From Clostridiales bacterium (lineage in GTDB: Bacteria; Bacillota; Clostridia; Christensenellales; Aristaeellaceae), in contig SFHK01000001.1 of NCBI GenBank assembly GCA_004556395.1, positions 29,263 to 93,262 of the forward strand: a stretch of DNA of 64,000 nt, given 5' to 3'. The notes beneath the pieces are model-generated. The model did no database searches, had not been told where the DNA came from, and saw only the letters and a list, made by a program, of their open reading frames with translations. Position numbers and translations under genes: made by a program. Shown piece after piece: positions 1-9,000 of this stretch (its first letter is position 1; every line of letters starts with the position of its first letter).

Positions 1-2
1 CG

Positions 3-80
3 AACCGCGACTGGCCCGGCTGCGACGTCGACGATCCCTCCGCGCGCGTGCTCAAAAACTACGGCGCGAGCGGGAAATAA
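3..80 (+). CDS. 3' end of an unidentified gene (partial)
   Basis: An open frame enters from the left edge and encodes 25 residues ending in NYGASGK before a TAA stop. Too little is visible to name a family. It is oriented toward the first operon, and the hairpin just after it is followed by a T-run only on the opposite strand. The reading frame is supported only by its being open with normal codon use, so this call is tentative. Confidence 0.4.
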   Translation, partial: NRDWPGCDVDDPSARVLKNYGASGK

Positions 81-121
81 AAAACGCGAGGACGGCTTCG
101 GTTCGTGAAGTCGTCCTCGCG
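81..121 (-). terminator. Rho-independent terminator of the ABC exporter/dehydrogenase operon
   Basis: Perfect 10-bp arms (CGCGAGGACG and its complement) enclose a 17-nt loop. On the minus strand the stem is followed by a run of T residues. It lies about 80 bp past the stop of the last minus-strand gene. On the plus strand it sits immediately after the partial gene's stop and could also slow transcription there. Confidence 0.8.
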
Positions 122-199
122 TGACAACATAGGGAAAGGTATCTTTTCACCTGTGCAGCTTCGGCGAATGAATGTCGCACGTGAAGTTCCGCAGGCTGT

Positions 200-391
200 T
201 CAGTCGTCCGTCTGCGTCGGGGTGGATGGAGCACTGGCGCGCTCGGCTTCCAGCTTCTGAATGATCGGCTCCAACAGCTGCTCTTTTTCTTCCTTCGTTT
301 TTCCAGACAAAGGTTCCAGCAGCGTTACCATCTCATCCCCGGACAAGTTCATATCCAAGAGTTTCCCCAACAGGATTCCCAGCTTGCTCAT
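200..391 (-). CDS. Small conserved-looking hypothetical protein (63 aa)
   Basis: No family is recognised. The protein begins MSKLGILLGKLLDM, is predicted mostly helical with an acidic, Glu/Lys-rich middle, and ends in a Ser/Thr/Pro-rich tail. The ATG was chosen because AAGGGG lies about 10 nt upstream; an upstream in-frame TTG has no such site. It is the last gene of a minus-strand operon after the exporter pair and the dehydrogenase, 54 bp behind the latter, and a strong terminator follows it. Its size and helical character would fit a small accessory protein, but that is a guess. Confidence 0.55.
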   Translation of the reverse strand: MSKLGILLGKLLDMNLSGDEMVTLLEPLSGKTKEEKEQLLEPIIQKLEAERASAPSTPTQTDD

Positions 392-445
392 TGCCGAGTT
401 CCCCTTTTCATTTCGAAATATGGTCTGCCTGAACGTCAAACGCGG

Positions 446-1597
446 CTACACGCGCACGTATTCGTAAATTCCGTCGCCGGGATGCAGGTCGCTGAACTCG
501 GCGAGCGCGGCCTCGAAACCATGCGCGCGCACGAAACCGCGCACGGCGTGCGTGCCGGGGTCGTCGTTCTCGTAGGAATAGCCGCCGGCAATGGCCTTTG
601 CAAGCTGCACGGGCGGCTTCCCATGCTTGGCGCACAGCCGCGCCGGGCCGACCAGCCGGTCATACGCGCCCAGCTTGCGCCGGGAGTCCGCGCCGAGACG
701 CTGAAGGCTGTCCTCGATGTAGGGATTTTCGAGCAGCCCGAGAATCGTCCGCCGCCATTCGGCCATTTCATCCTCGGAGAAGCCCAGCTCGCGGCACAGG
801 CCGAACGACGCTTCCTCGAGCGTGCCGGTCAGGATGGGGCGGAGCGTTTCGTTGACCGCCGCTTCCCGCGACGTTTTCAGCCCCATCGGAAGCCCCAGAT
901 AGCTGATCAGCGCGTGCGCCATATTAAGCGTGTAGAGCTTGCGCGTTTCCTCGCGGGCGACGTCCTCCGTCAGGCGCAGCCGGGGAAGTGCGGGCGCTTC
1001 GCCCTTCAGGCGGTTCTTATCGATGCCCTGCTCCGGGTAGCCGTTGTTGAACAGCGCCAGCGAATCCTCCTTCAGCAGCCATTCGGGCGCGATGGGGGAG
1101 ATACACATGGCGAAAATGCCGGTCACGCCCACGTGCGCCGTGAACCACGCGGATTCCGCGTCCGTGAAGCGTTCGCGCGTCAGCGAAAGGAAGCGCTCGT
1201 CCGGGCGCGGCATATTCACATTCATCATCACGTCCATCACCGCGTTCGGGCAGACGGCCATGCGATGCCGAAGGAGCGGAAGCAGCATGTCCGCCACCTC
1301 CGGCAGCTTCGGCTCATGCACGGCGACGTCGAGCAGAAGCTGGTCTTCCTCAAACAGCGCGTTCAGCGCCTGTGCATCATCCGTATGCACGGCGCGGAAA
1401 CCGTTCTGAACGACGCGCCGCGAAAGCCCGTCGCGCGTCGCGTGAACGATGGTGTACCTGCCGCGCGCGTTCAGTTCCTCCACCAGCGCGCGGTCAATGT
1501 CGACGAATACGGTGTGAAACGCCGGTACATCGAAAAGATCGGCCACGAAACCGCGGCCGATACGTCCCGCGCCCCACACAATCAGTGTGCGCGTCAT
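446..1597 (-). CDS. Mannitol dehydrogenase family oxidoreductase (mannitol-1-phosphate 5-dehydrogenase-like)
   Basis: NAD-dependent long-chain polyol dehydrogenase of the MtlD/altronate oxidoreductase family, expected to interconvert a sugar-alcohol phosphate and a ketose phosphate in the cytosol. The N-terminus has the nucleotide-binding glycine motif WGAGRIGRGF (residues 8-17). The family signature K-L-Y-x-L-N-x-x-H-A lies near residues 225-235 and supplies the catalytic lysine, asparagine and histidine. Its 383 residues match the MtlD length. Its ATG lies just past the stop of the upstream ABC gene, so its GGAGG ribosome site sits inside that gene's 3' end and translation is probably coupled. 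No mannitol PTS gene is present, so the substrate is open: mannitol-1-P, tagaturonate or fructuronate type substrates are all possible. Confidence 0.85.
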   Translation of the reverse strand: MTRTLIVWGAGRIGRGFVADLFDVPAFHTVFVDIDRALVEELNARGRYTIVHATRDGLSRRVVQNGFRAVHTDDAQALNALFEEDQLLLDVAVHEPKLPEVADMLLPLLRHRMAVCPNAVMDVMMNVNMPRPDERFLSLTRERFTDAESAWFTAHVGVTGIFAMCISPIAPEWLLKEDSLALFNNGYPEQGIDKNRLKGEAPALPRLRLTEDVAREETRKLYTLNMAHALISYLGLPMGLKTSREAAVNETLRPILTGTLEEASFGLCRELGFSEDEMAEWRRTILGLLENPYIEDSLQRLGADSRRKLGAYDRLVGPARLCAKHGKPPVQLAKAIAGGYSYENDDPGTHAVRGFVRAHGFEAALAEFSDLHPGDGIYEYVRV

Positions 1598-1600
1598 GAT

Positions 1601-3394
1601 TTATGCATCCTCCAACAGGAAGCGGTACTGCGCGTCGCAGAGCGCGCGATAGTGGCCGCCCTCCTTTTTAATCAGCTCGTCGTGCGTGCCGCGCTCGGCA
1701 ATGTGACCATCCTGCACGACCATGATGCAGTCCGCGTTGCGGATGGTGGACAGCCGGTGCGCGATGACGAAGGACGTGCGCCCCTTCAGAAGCTCGTCCA
1801 GCGCCTTCTGAATCAGAATCTCGGTATGTGTGTCGATGGAAGAGGTCGCCTCGTCGAGAATCAGAATCTTCGGGTCGTTCAGCAGCGCGCGCGCGAAGGA
1901 AATCAGCTGCTTCTGGCCGACGGACAGGCTGCTGCCGCGCTCGTTGACCTCGGTCATATAGCCCTTTTCCATCTGCATGATGAAGTCGTGCGCGTGCACG
2001 GTCTTGGCGGCCTGAATGACTTCCTCGTCGGTCGCGTCCAGCTTGCCGTAGCGGATGTTGTCCATGATGGTGCCGGAGAAGATGAAGCTGTCCTGCATCA
2101 TGACGCTCATCTGCTCGCGCAGCGTGCGCAGCTTCACGTCGCGCACGTCGTGGCCGTCCAGCAGCACCGCGCCGCCTGTCACGTCGTAGAACCGACTGAT
2201 CAGGTTGACCACGGTGCTCTTGCCCGCGCCGGTGGGGCCGACAAGCGCAATCGTCTGCCCGGGCTGCACGGTGAAGGATACGTCCTTCAGAACGGTCTTT
2301 TCACCGTCATAGGAGAAGGTCACGTTGTCGAAGTCCACGCGGCCGGTAATCGGCGGCAGGTCGATCGCGTCGGGCTTGTCCTGAATGTCGGACGGCGTGT
2401 CCATGATTTCGAAAATGCGCTCCATGGACGCCATCGCGGACAGCACGTTGTTGTAGAAGTTCGAAAGGGTATTCAGAGGCTCCCAGAAGCGCCCCAGATA
2501 CCACGTGATCAGCAGCAGGTTGGAGAGAGGCAGCTTCGCGGCGCTCTTCATCATGCGAATGCCGACGTTGTATACCAGCACCGTGCCGATCGTGCCCGTG
2601 AGATCCAGTGCCGGCCAGAAGGCGTTGTTCACCTGAATGGCCTTCATCCACGTGGTGCGAATGTCGTCGTTCACGTTTTCGAAGGTTTCAAGGTTTTCGT
2701 CCTCGCGCACAAACGCCTCGGTCACGCGCATGCCGGAAAGGGATTCGTGCAGATAGCCGTTCATGCTCGAGGTCTTCAGACGCACGCGCTGCCAGCGCTT
2801 GCGCATGACGCGCTTCAGGCGGAACAGAATCAGCATCAGAAGCGGCATGATGCACATGCTGACCAGCGTCAGCTGCCAGTTGACCGCCAGCATGATGATC
2901 AGAAGAATGACCAGCGTCAGGCAGTCCACCAGCACGTTCACAATGCCGTTGGTGAACAGGTCGTTGAGCGAGTTCACGTCGTTGATGACGCGCACCAGAA
3001 TCTTGCCGGCGGAGCGGGTGTCGAAGAAGGAGAACGACAGCCCCTGAATGTGGTTGAACAGATCCTCGCGCAGCGTCGCCAGCGCCTTGCGTCCGGCGGT
3101 GTCCATAAGGCGCACGCGGTAGCGCACGCAGATGGCGCCGATCACGGCGGTAATGATCATGCCGGCAAGATATTTGTAAATCAGGTCGCTGGCGTGGTTT
3201 TCCAGCGCGTCCACCGCGTCGCTGAGCAGGAAGGTGGACGCGAGCGAGCACAGGGAAGAGATGATCATCAGAACGAGCGCCAGTGCGACATTCTTCCGAT
3301 ATGGCTTCATGTAGCTCAGAAGGCGCAGAAACTGTCCTTTATTAAACGGTCTTTCCAGCACTTCGTCGTCAATCTGTCTGAGCATTCTCGCCAT
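1601..3394 (-). CDS. ABC exporter half-transporter (permease-ATPase fusion), subunit B
   Basis: Type IV ABC exporter half: about six transmembrane helices in residues 30-320, then a nucleotide-binding domain. Walker A reads GPTGAGKST and Walker B ILILDEATSSID with an intact catalytic glutamate, but the signature is LSVGQKQL instead of LSGGQ. It follows its partner by a single base, which implies translational coupling and a heterodimer. In such pairs the canonical ATP site uses this subunit's Walker motifs with the partner's intact signature. The family exports lipids, peptides or drugs; the substrate cannot be read from sequence. Confidence 0.93.
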   Translation of the reverse strand: MARMLRQIDDEVLERPFNKGQFLRLLSYMKPYRKNVALALVLMIISSLCSLASTFLLSDAVDALENHASDLIYKYLAGMIITAVIGAICVRYRVRLMDTAGRKALATLREDLFNHIQGLSFSFFDTRSAGKILVRVINDVNSLNDLFTNGIVNVLVDCLTLVILLIIMLAVNWQLTLVSMCIMPLLMLILFRLKRVMRKRWQRVRLKTSSMNGYLHESLSGMRVTEAFVREDENLETFENVNDDIRTTWMKAIQVNNAFWPALDLTGTIGTVLVYNVGIRMMKSAAKLPLSNLLLITWYLGRFWEPLNTLSNFYNNVLSAMASMERIFEIMDTPSDIQDKPDAIDLPPITGRVDFDNVTFSYDGEKTVLKDVSFTVQPGQTIALVGPTGAGKSTVVNLISRFYDVTGGAVLLDGHDVRDVKLRTLREQMSVMMQDSFIFSGTIMDNIRYGKLDATDEEVIQAAKTVHAHDFIMQMEKGYMTEVNERGSSLSVGQKQLISFARALLNDPKILILDEATSSIDTHTEILIQKALDELLKGRTSFVIAHRLSTIRNADCIMVVQDGHIAERGTHDELIKKEGGHYRALCDAQYRFLLEDA

Positions 3395-3395
3395 G

Positions 3396-5147
3396 TTAGA
3401 ACGCGCCTCCCTTCGCCATTACGCTTTTGAGATCGCGGTACTGATCCTGCACCATGCCGTAGTACACGCCCTCCCGCTTCAAAAGCTCCCTGTGCGTGCC
3501 GCGCTCGACGATCTGACCGTCCTTCAGAACGAGAATCAGGTCGGCGTTCTTCACGGAGGAGATGCGGTGGGCGATGATAAAGGTGGTGCGGTTCTTCAGC
3601 ACTTCCTTCAGCTGTTTCTGAATTTCGTATTCGGTTTCCATATCGACGGCGGAGGTGGAGTCGTCCATCACCAGAATGGACGGGTTGATCAGCACGGCGC
3701 GGGCGATGGCCACGCGCTGCTTCTGTCCGCCGGAAAGGCCGATGCCGCGCTCGCCGACAATGGTCTCGTAGCCCTGCGGCATGTGGTCGATGAACTCCGT
3801 GGCCTGCGCCACGTTGGCGGCGCGAACCACCCTGTCGTGCGTCTCATCCGGACGGCCGAAGCGGATGTTGTCCTCCAGTGTATCAGAGAACAGGAAGGTT
3901 TCCTGCGGCACATAGCCGATGCTGCGGCGCAGAGGCTTCAGCTTCTGGTCGCGCACATCGATTCCGTCCACCTTCACGCTGCCCTTGTGCACGTCGTAGA
4001 AGCGGCCGAGCAGCAGAATCAGCGAGCTCTTGCCCGCGCCGGTCGCGCCCATGACGGCGACGGTCTGACCGGGTTCCACGGAGAACGTGATGTTCTTCAG
4101 CACGTCCTCGCCTCCATAGGAGAAGTCCACGTGGTCGAATTCCACGCGCCCCTCGTGCTTCTCGGGCTCCTTCGCGTCGGCCTTCTCGCGTATGGAGGAG
4201 CCGAAGTCGATGTAATAGAACAGCTTCTCGGCGCTGGTGACGGCCTGCGTCAGCATGTTCACGATGTTGGCAAGGTTGCGCATCGGGTTCACGATCAGCC
4301 AGACGTAGCCGTTGATGGCGATCAGCGTACCCAGATCCATTTCGCCAGAAAACACCATCGCTGCGCCGACCATCAGCATGACCGGCGTGCACAGGGAGGA
4401 CAGAAGCTCCATCACCGGCACGAAGTTCGACCAGATCCACGTGGCGTTCAGGTGGCAGGACAGCAGCTTGCGGTTGTCCATTTCAAACTGCTCGGACTCA
4501 TACGGCTCGCGCGCGAACGCCTTGACCACGCGCATGCCCGCGAGGTTCTCCTGCGTGCGGGTGTTCAGAACGGCGTTCTGCTCGCGCGTCGCCACGAAGG
4601 CAGGACGAATGCGCTTTTTGAACTGCCACGCCACGATGGCGATAATCGGCGCGAACACCAGCAGCGAAAGCATCAGCTTCCAGCTCATGAACGACAGGAA
4701 CACCAGCGCGCCGATGAAGTTCAGCGCGTTGTCGTACAGCGTAACCAGACCGCCGGCAATCAGGCTTCGAATGCCCTCAATGTCGCTGGTCATGCGGCTC
4801 ATGATTTCGCCGATGCGGTTGTGATCGTAGAAGGAATAGGGCAGCTCCTCCATGTGCGCGTACAGCCCCGTGCGCAGATCGTATACCACGTTCTGCGACA
4901 CGCGCTCCAGCGTCAGGCTGCGCACATACGTGGAAAGGCCGCGCACAAGCACGAGCCCCAGCAAACCGGCGCTCACGTAGAAAAGCAGGTTCAGATCGGT
5001 ATTGGGAATAACGTCGTTGATGATGGTCCTGGTGAGGAAGGGGGCAACCAGACGCGTCAGGATTACACAGGTCTGAAGCAGGGCACAGAGGAAAATCTTC
5101 TTTCGGTAGGGAGCCATCAGGCCGCATAGTCGCTTGATAATGTCCAT
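3396..5147 (-). CDS. ABC exporter half-transporter (permease-ATPase fusion), subunit A
   Basis: First gene of the operon, with GAGGTGA ahead of its ATG. The N-terminal half holds about six membrane helices. The ATPase half has Walker A GATGAGKSS and a canonical signature LSGGQKQR, but Walker B ends ILVMDDSTSAVD, with aspartate where the catalytic glutamate normally stands. Together with the altered signature of the downstream subunit this makes one catalytic and one degenerate ATP site, as in TM287/288 or BmrCD type exporters. The 583-residue length is normal. Substrate is unknown; multidrug or lipid export is the usual role. Confidence 0.93.
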   Translation of the reverse strand: MDIIKRLCGLMAPYRKKIFLCALLQTCVILTRLVAPFLTRTIINDVIPNTDLNLLFYVSAGLLGLVLVRGLSTYVRSLTLERVSQNVVYDLRTGLYAHMEELPYSFYDHNRIGEIMSRMTSDIEGIRSLIAGGLVTLYDNALNFIGALVFLSFMSWKLMLSLLVFAPIIAIVAWQFKKRIRPAFVATREQNAVLNTRTQENLAGMRVVKAFAREPYESEQFEMDNRKLLSCHLNATWIWSNFVPVMELLSSLCTPVMLMVGAAMVFSGEMDLGTLIAINGYVWLIVNPMRNLANIVNMLTQAVTSAEKLFYYIDFGSSIREKADAKEPEKHEGRVEFDHVDFSYGGEDVLKNITFSVEPGQTVAVMGATGAGKSSLILLLGRFYDVHKGSVKVDGIDVRDQKLKPLRRSIGYVPQETFLFSDTLEDNIRFGRPDETHDRVVRAANVAQATEFIDHMPQGYETIVGERGIGLSGGQKQRVAIARAVLINPSILVMDDSTSAVDMETEYEIQKQLKEVLKNRTTFIIAHRISSVKNADLILVLKDGQIVERGTHRELLKREGVYYGMVQDQYRDLKSVMAKGGAF

Positions 5148-5275
5148 GATCGTTCACCTCATTTGCAAGCGTTATTCGGTACACGATGAGTCTACATATT
5201 ATGCCACGGGAAAGGGTCATGCGCGCGTATATTGTGTTTTCTTTGTTTAAATTGCGGAAGAAAACGAAAGAAGAA

Positions 5276-5314
5276 TTCCCGCCGCGCTTCGTGACATTCA
5301 AAGCGCGGCGGGAA
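5276..5314 (-). terminator. Terminator of the CYTH/zinc-ribbon operon
   Basis: Arms TTCCCGCCGCGCTT and its exact complement (14 bp) enclose an 11-nt loop. On the minus strand a T-rich tract (TTCTTCTTTC) follows. It begins 3 bp after the CYTH gene stop and shields the exporter operon promoter region to its left. Confidence 0.8.
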
Positions 5315-5316
5315 CT

Positions 5317-5811
5317 TCATGCGTCCTCGCGGGGAACGGAAAGCGCCAGCGCCGCGTTGCTGTACACGCGGTCGCCGGTCAGCTCGCGCAGCACCGTCAC
5401 GTCCGGCGGAAGTGGCGCGGTCTCGCCCTCGTCCTTCAGCTCGACCTCCATGATCGCCTGATGCTTCCAGAAGGGATACACGTCGATTTCGAACGCGTGC
5501 CCTTCCCACGGAAGCGTGTAGCGCCGCTTCTCGATCGTCCGGCGGGCAGGGTCGGCGCGGCGAAGCAGCCGCGCGTATTCGTCCGGCGAAATTTCGCATT
5601 CGTCCTCAATGTGGGACATGAGGGACACGCGGCGCTTGATCGTGTGCGAATACCGCCACTGACCGTCCCGTCCGCGGCGGCGAACGCGCTCCGTCGTGCC
5701 TTCGGCCGCGCGCAGGTAGGTCTGCGAAATATCCGTATAGGCGCAGCCGGGGCGCGCGGCGAGCGCCGCCTCATCGGGTCTTCGAATCAGATAGCGCCGT
5801 TCGATCTCCAT
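5317..5811 (-). CDS. CYTH domain protein (triphosphate tunnel metalloenzyme family)
   Basis: Short protein (164 aa) starting MEIERRYLIRR, a form of the ExExK/R signature of the CYTH fold that coordinates metal and triphosphate. Alternating basic and acidic strands follow (for example RVRRRGRDG, HTIKRRVS, EIDVYPFW, MEVELKDEG), as expected for the eight-stranded tunnel. Family members hydrolyse inorganic triphosphate or thiamine triphosphate, or act as class IV adenylate cyclases, so the exact reaction is not assigned. The ATG begins 2 bp after the stop of the zinc-ribbon gene, so the two are coupled. An in-frame GTG two codons upstream overlaps that stop and could also start it. Confidence 0.82.
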   Translation of the reverse strand: MEIERRYLIRRPDEAALAARPGCAYTDISQTYLRAAEGTTERVRRRGRDGQWRYSHTIKRRVSLMSHIEDECEISPDEYARLLRRADPARRTIEKRRYTLPWEGHAFEIDVYPFWKHQAIMEVELKDEGETAPLPPDVTVLRELTGDRVYSNAALALSVPREDA

Positions 5812-5813
5812 GT

Positions 5814-6029
5814 TCACGGCGTGTCGTCCTCCCAGTCGTTGTAATCGGGGTCGGATTCCGCGTTCTTCATATATTCCGCCGCGCGGGCGCGAAGGGCCTC
5901 GCGGTCGATCACCGTGTTCGTGCCCAGACAGAGCTTGCAGCGATAGCCGCATTCCGGGCATACGCAGCCCAACTCGAGTCCCTCGGACTGCGCCATATAC
6001 GCTCCGCAGCGTTGACATCCACAGCGCAT
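5814..6029 (-). CDS. Small zinc-ribbon protein (71 aa)
   Basis: Cysteine-rich protein with pairs spaced CxC, CxxC, CxC, CPEC and CKLC in its first 35 residues, which fits one or two zinc ribbons. The C-terminal half is acidic (DPDYNDWEDDTP). No enzyme motif is present. It sits between the giant Ig-like protein, 37 bp upstream, and the CYTH gene, 2 bp downstream. The ribosome site is weak (AAGG 13 nt ahead of the ATG). Its function is unknown; such proteins are often RNA-, DNA- or protein-binding adaptors. Confidence 0.65.
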   Translation of the reverse strand: MRCGCQRCGAYMAQSEGLELGCVCPECGYRCKLCLGTNTVIDREALRARAAEYMKNAESDPDYNDWEDDTP

Positions 6030-6066
6030 GGATTTCAGCCTTCTTTCCTTATCGTTCCGTTTTTCT

Positions 6067-9000
6067 TCAGCGCCGGCCGAAGATCACAAGGTCGCCCTCG
6101 CCGGACGCGAAGCGCCACGTTGGGAACTGGCTCTGATCGCCGTTAAACTGCGCCGTACCGTTCCGCTGGATGAAGGCGGCAATGTCGCGCTGCGTGGCCG
6201 TGCGGGTGTACGACGCAAGCTCACTCAGCGTGACGAGGCCGTCTCCGTTCGCGTCCGCGGGCAGCGTTCCCGCCGCGCCCCAGCCCAGACCGCGAACAAG
6301 CGCGCGGGTGAAGAAATCGTAGGACTTGCCGGGTTCGGGCGTGTCGTAGTAGCTGCTCTTTATAGCCCCAACGGTGGAGCAGAGCACGGACACCTTGCCG
6401 ACGCTCGCGCCGCCGTAGAACTTGAGGATTCCGCCGCTATGGCAAGAGCAGACGATCAGCACCACGTGCCCGGGAATCTTCCGTATGACAGGCATCAGCT
6501 CGCTGCCGTAAATGCGGGACTCGCCGCCAGCGCCATGCAGATAGTAGCCCTTCGACGCGTCGATGCTGCCGTGCGACAGCAGGAAAATCACGGTCACGTC
6601 GTCCGCGTCCGCCTGCGCGGCCAGCTGTGTCAGCGCGCTCTTCCACGCGCTGTTGCTCGCGTTATTGGGCAGCATTTGGATCGAATCGTAGGCTTGTCCC
6701 TCGATTGCAGACCTGCTGAGCGCGCCGCGCACGTCCTGCGTGCTTCTGACGGAGAACGGAAGGTATTTCGCGCCGTCCGCCTCGGCGTTTCCGAACCGTC
6801 CCGCGATCAACGCGCGATAGGTCGTCGTGCCGTCGCTGACGACGGTCACGCGCACGGTTTGCGTAAGCTGATATTCGCCGCGCCCAACGGTGGCGGTGAT
6901 CTCCGTTTCGCCCTTCGATACGGCGGTAATCACGCCCTGCGCGTCGACCCTCGCAATGCCCTCGTTCGCGGAAGAGAACACGGGCGATCCAAAGGAAGCG
7001 CCGGCCGGGAACACGGCCCAGCTGAGCGCGTGCGTCTCGTTCCAATTGAGCGACAGCTCGTCCGCGTCCAGCACGAACGCGCGCACGGGAATCTCCGAAA
7101 CCGTGATTTCGCAGACAAGCGTCAATTCGCTTCCGTCGGCGGCGGTTCCGCGCACGATGGTCGTGCCCGCGGCCAACAGCGTCACAAGGCCGGTTTTCTC
7201 GTCGACCGACGCAATCTCCGGCGCGTCACTCGTCCACCGGAACGCCGCGGGCGTGGCGGTCTCGGGATCAAAGGTATACTCGATCTGGAAGGTCTCGCCC
7301 GCGATTCCGGCGTGCGTCTGCGAAACGAGCGCCGCCGCGGTCATCATGACCGTCGAAACGGTCACGGTGCAGCGATTGGAGGTCACGCCGTCCTCCGTAT
7401 AGGCTGTGATCTCGGCCGTGCCCGCGGATACGGCGGTCACGGTTCCATCCTCACTCACAGTCGCGACGGCGGGATTGGACGAACTGAACCGGAAGGTGCG
7501 TTCCGTCGCGTTGGCGGGCGTGAAAGCAATGTCGAGCTTCGCCGTTTCGCCGCGGTTCAGCGAAAGCGCGTTCGGCGAAAGCGTGAGGGACTGAACGAAG
7601 CGCGGCTTCACCAGCACCTCGCACACGGCCACACGGCCGCTGGAGGAAATGGCGTACACGTTCGCCTCGCCGGGCTTCAGCGCGGTAACCGTGCACTGGT
7701 TGCCGCTGATCGACAGCGAAAGCACGGACGGATTGTCGCAGTAGAACGTGCCGGTTCTGTACGCGCCGCTGCCGCCGGTCTGGCTCGCCGTCAGAACCGT
7801 TTTCCCGCCCACGGCAAGCGCGGCGTAGGTGGGGGAGACACTCTGCGCGCGGATGACGGTTCCGTCCGTTACGGCATGCACGGTGAAAATCGCCGAAATG
7901 CCGTTGTGCGCCGTGGCCGTGATGACGGTCGTGCCCTTTTTGAGCGCGGTAATCACGCCCTTGTCGCTGACCTTGGCGAACGTCGAATCAGAGCTCTTCC
8001 AGGTAAGCGTGGGGTTCGTGGCGTTCTTCGGATAGACGAACACGAATTTGGTCGCGTCTGCCGTCTTGGTCGTCTTGTCGAGATACACATCGTTCAGCGC
8101 GCTCTTTACCGTTTCAACCGGCGTAGCCACGACAAAGCGGGCGCTCGCGGAAGCGTTTCCGCACACGGCCGTCACGGTGCATTCGCCGGGCGACAGCGCG
8201 CCAAGCGTGCCGTTCTGATCCACAAAGGCCACGGACGGCTGGCTGACCGACCACGTGATCGTCTGCTCGATGCCCTCAGGCTCGACGGTCGCGGCGAGCG
8301 CCGCGCTGTCGCCGATGTTCATCAGCGCCGGAACGCCGGAAAGCGTAAGCGCGGTCGCGCCGGGCAGCACGTGGATTTCATAGGCAGCGGAAACGCCGCT
8401 GCCGTCGCGGGCAGTCGCCGTCAGCATCGCGTCGCCCGCCTGAAGCAGGGAAACCTTGCCGGTACGCGCATCGACGCGGGCTACATCTTCGTTGTTCGAA
8501 GTCCACGAGACGGTCGGATCGTCGGCCTCGGCGGGCGTCGCGTCCGCCGTCAGGAAAATGGTGTCGCCGGGATACAGGCTCTGCGCGTCCGTCAGCGGAC
8601 GGATGGTCAGCGTCTGAACGGGCTTCGTCACGGAAAGCGGAAGCTCGCAGATTGCGTCATAGCACGTCGCGGAAATCACGCACGTACCCTGCGAAACGGC
8701 GGTCACAAAGCCCGTATCGTCCACCGCAGCGACCGCTTCGCTGCTCGATTTCCACGTGATTTCCGGGTGGGTTACGTTATCCGGGGAGAGAGCAACGGTC
8801 AGCTTCGCGGTTTCACCCTCGAACAGGCGCTCCGGAAGGCCTTCGACGATCAGGCTGTCGGCGGCGACGACGACCTCGACGCTCACGTCGGTATACACCG
8901 TGCCCTCCGGCGTTTCGGCGGCGGCCGTCAGCGTATACGTGCCCGGCGCAACGCCGGTAACGGTATTTCCGCTCACGCGCAGACCTTCGGAATCAGACGT

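Noticed and set aside
482..3430. A 982-residue open frame on the plus strand, rich in His, Gln, Arg and Val
   Set aside because: It lies antisense to the dehydrogenase and ABC genes; high G+C at third positions keeps the reverse frame open. Its residue make-up is typical of such shadows and there is no ribosome site.
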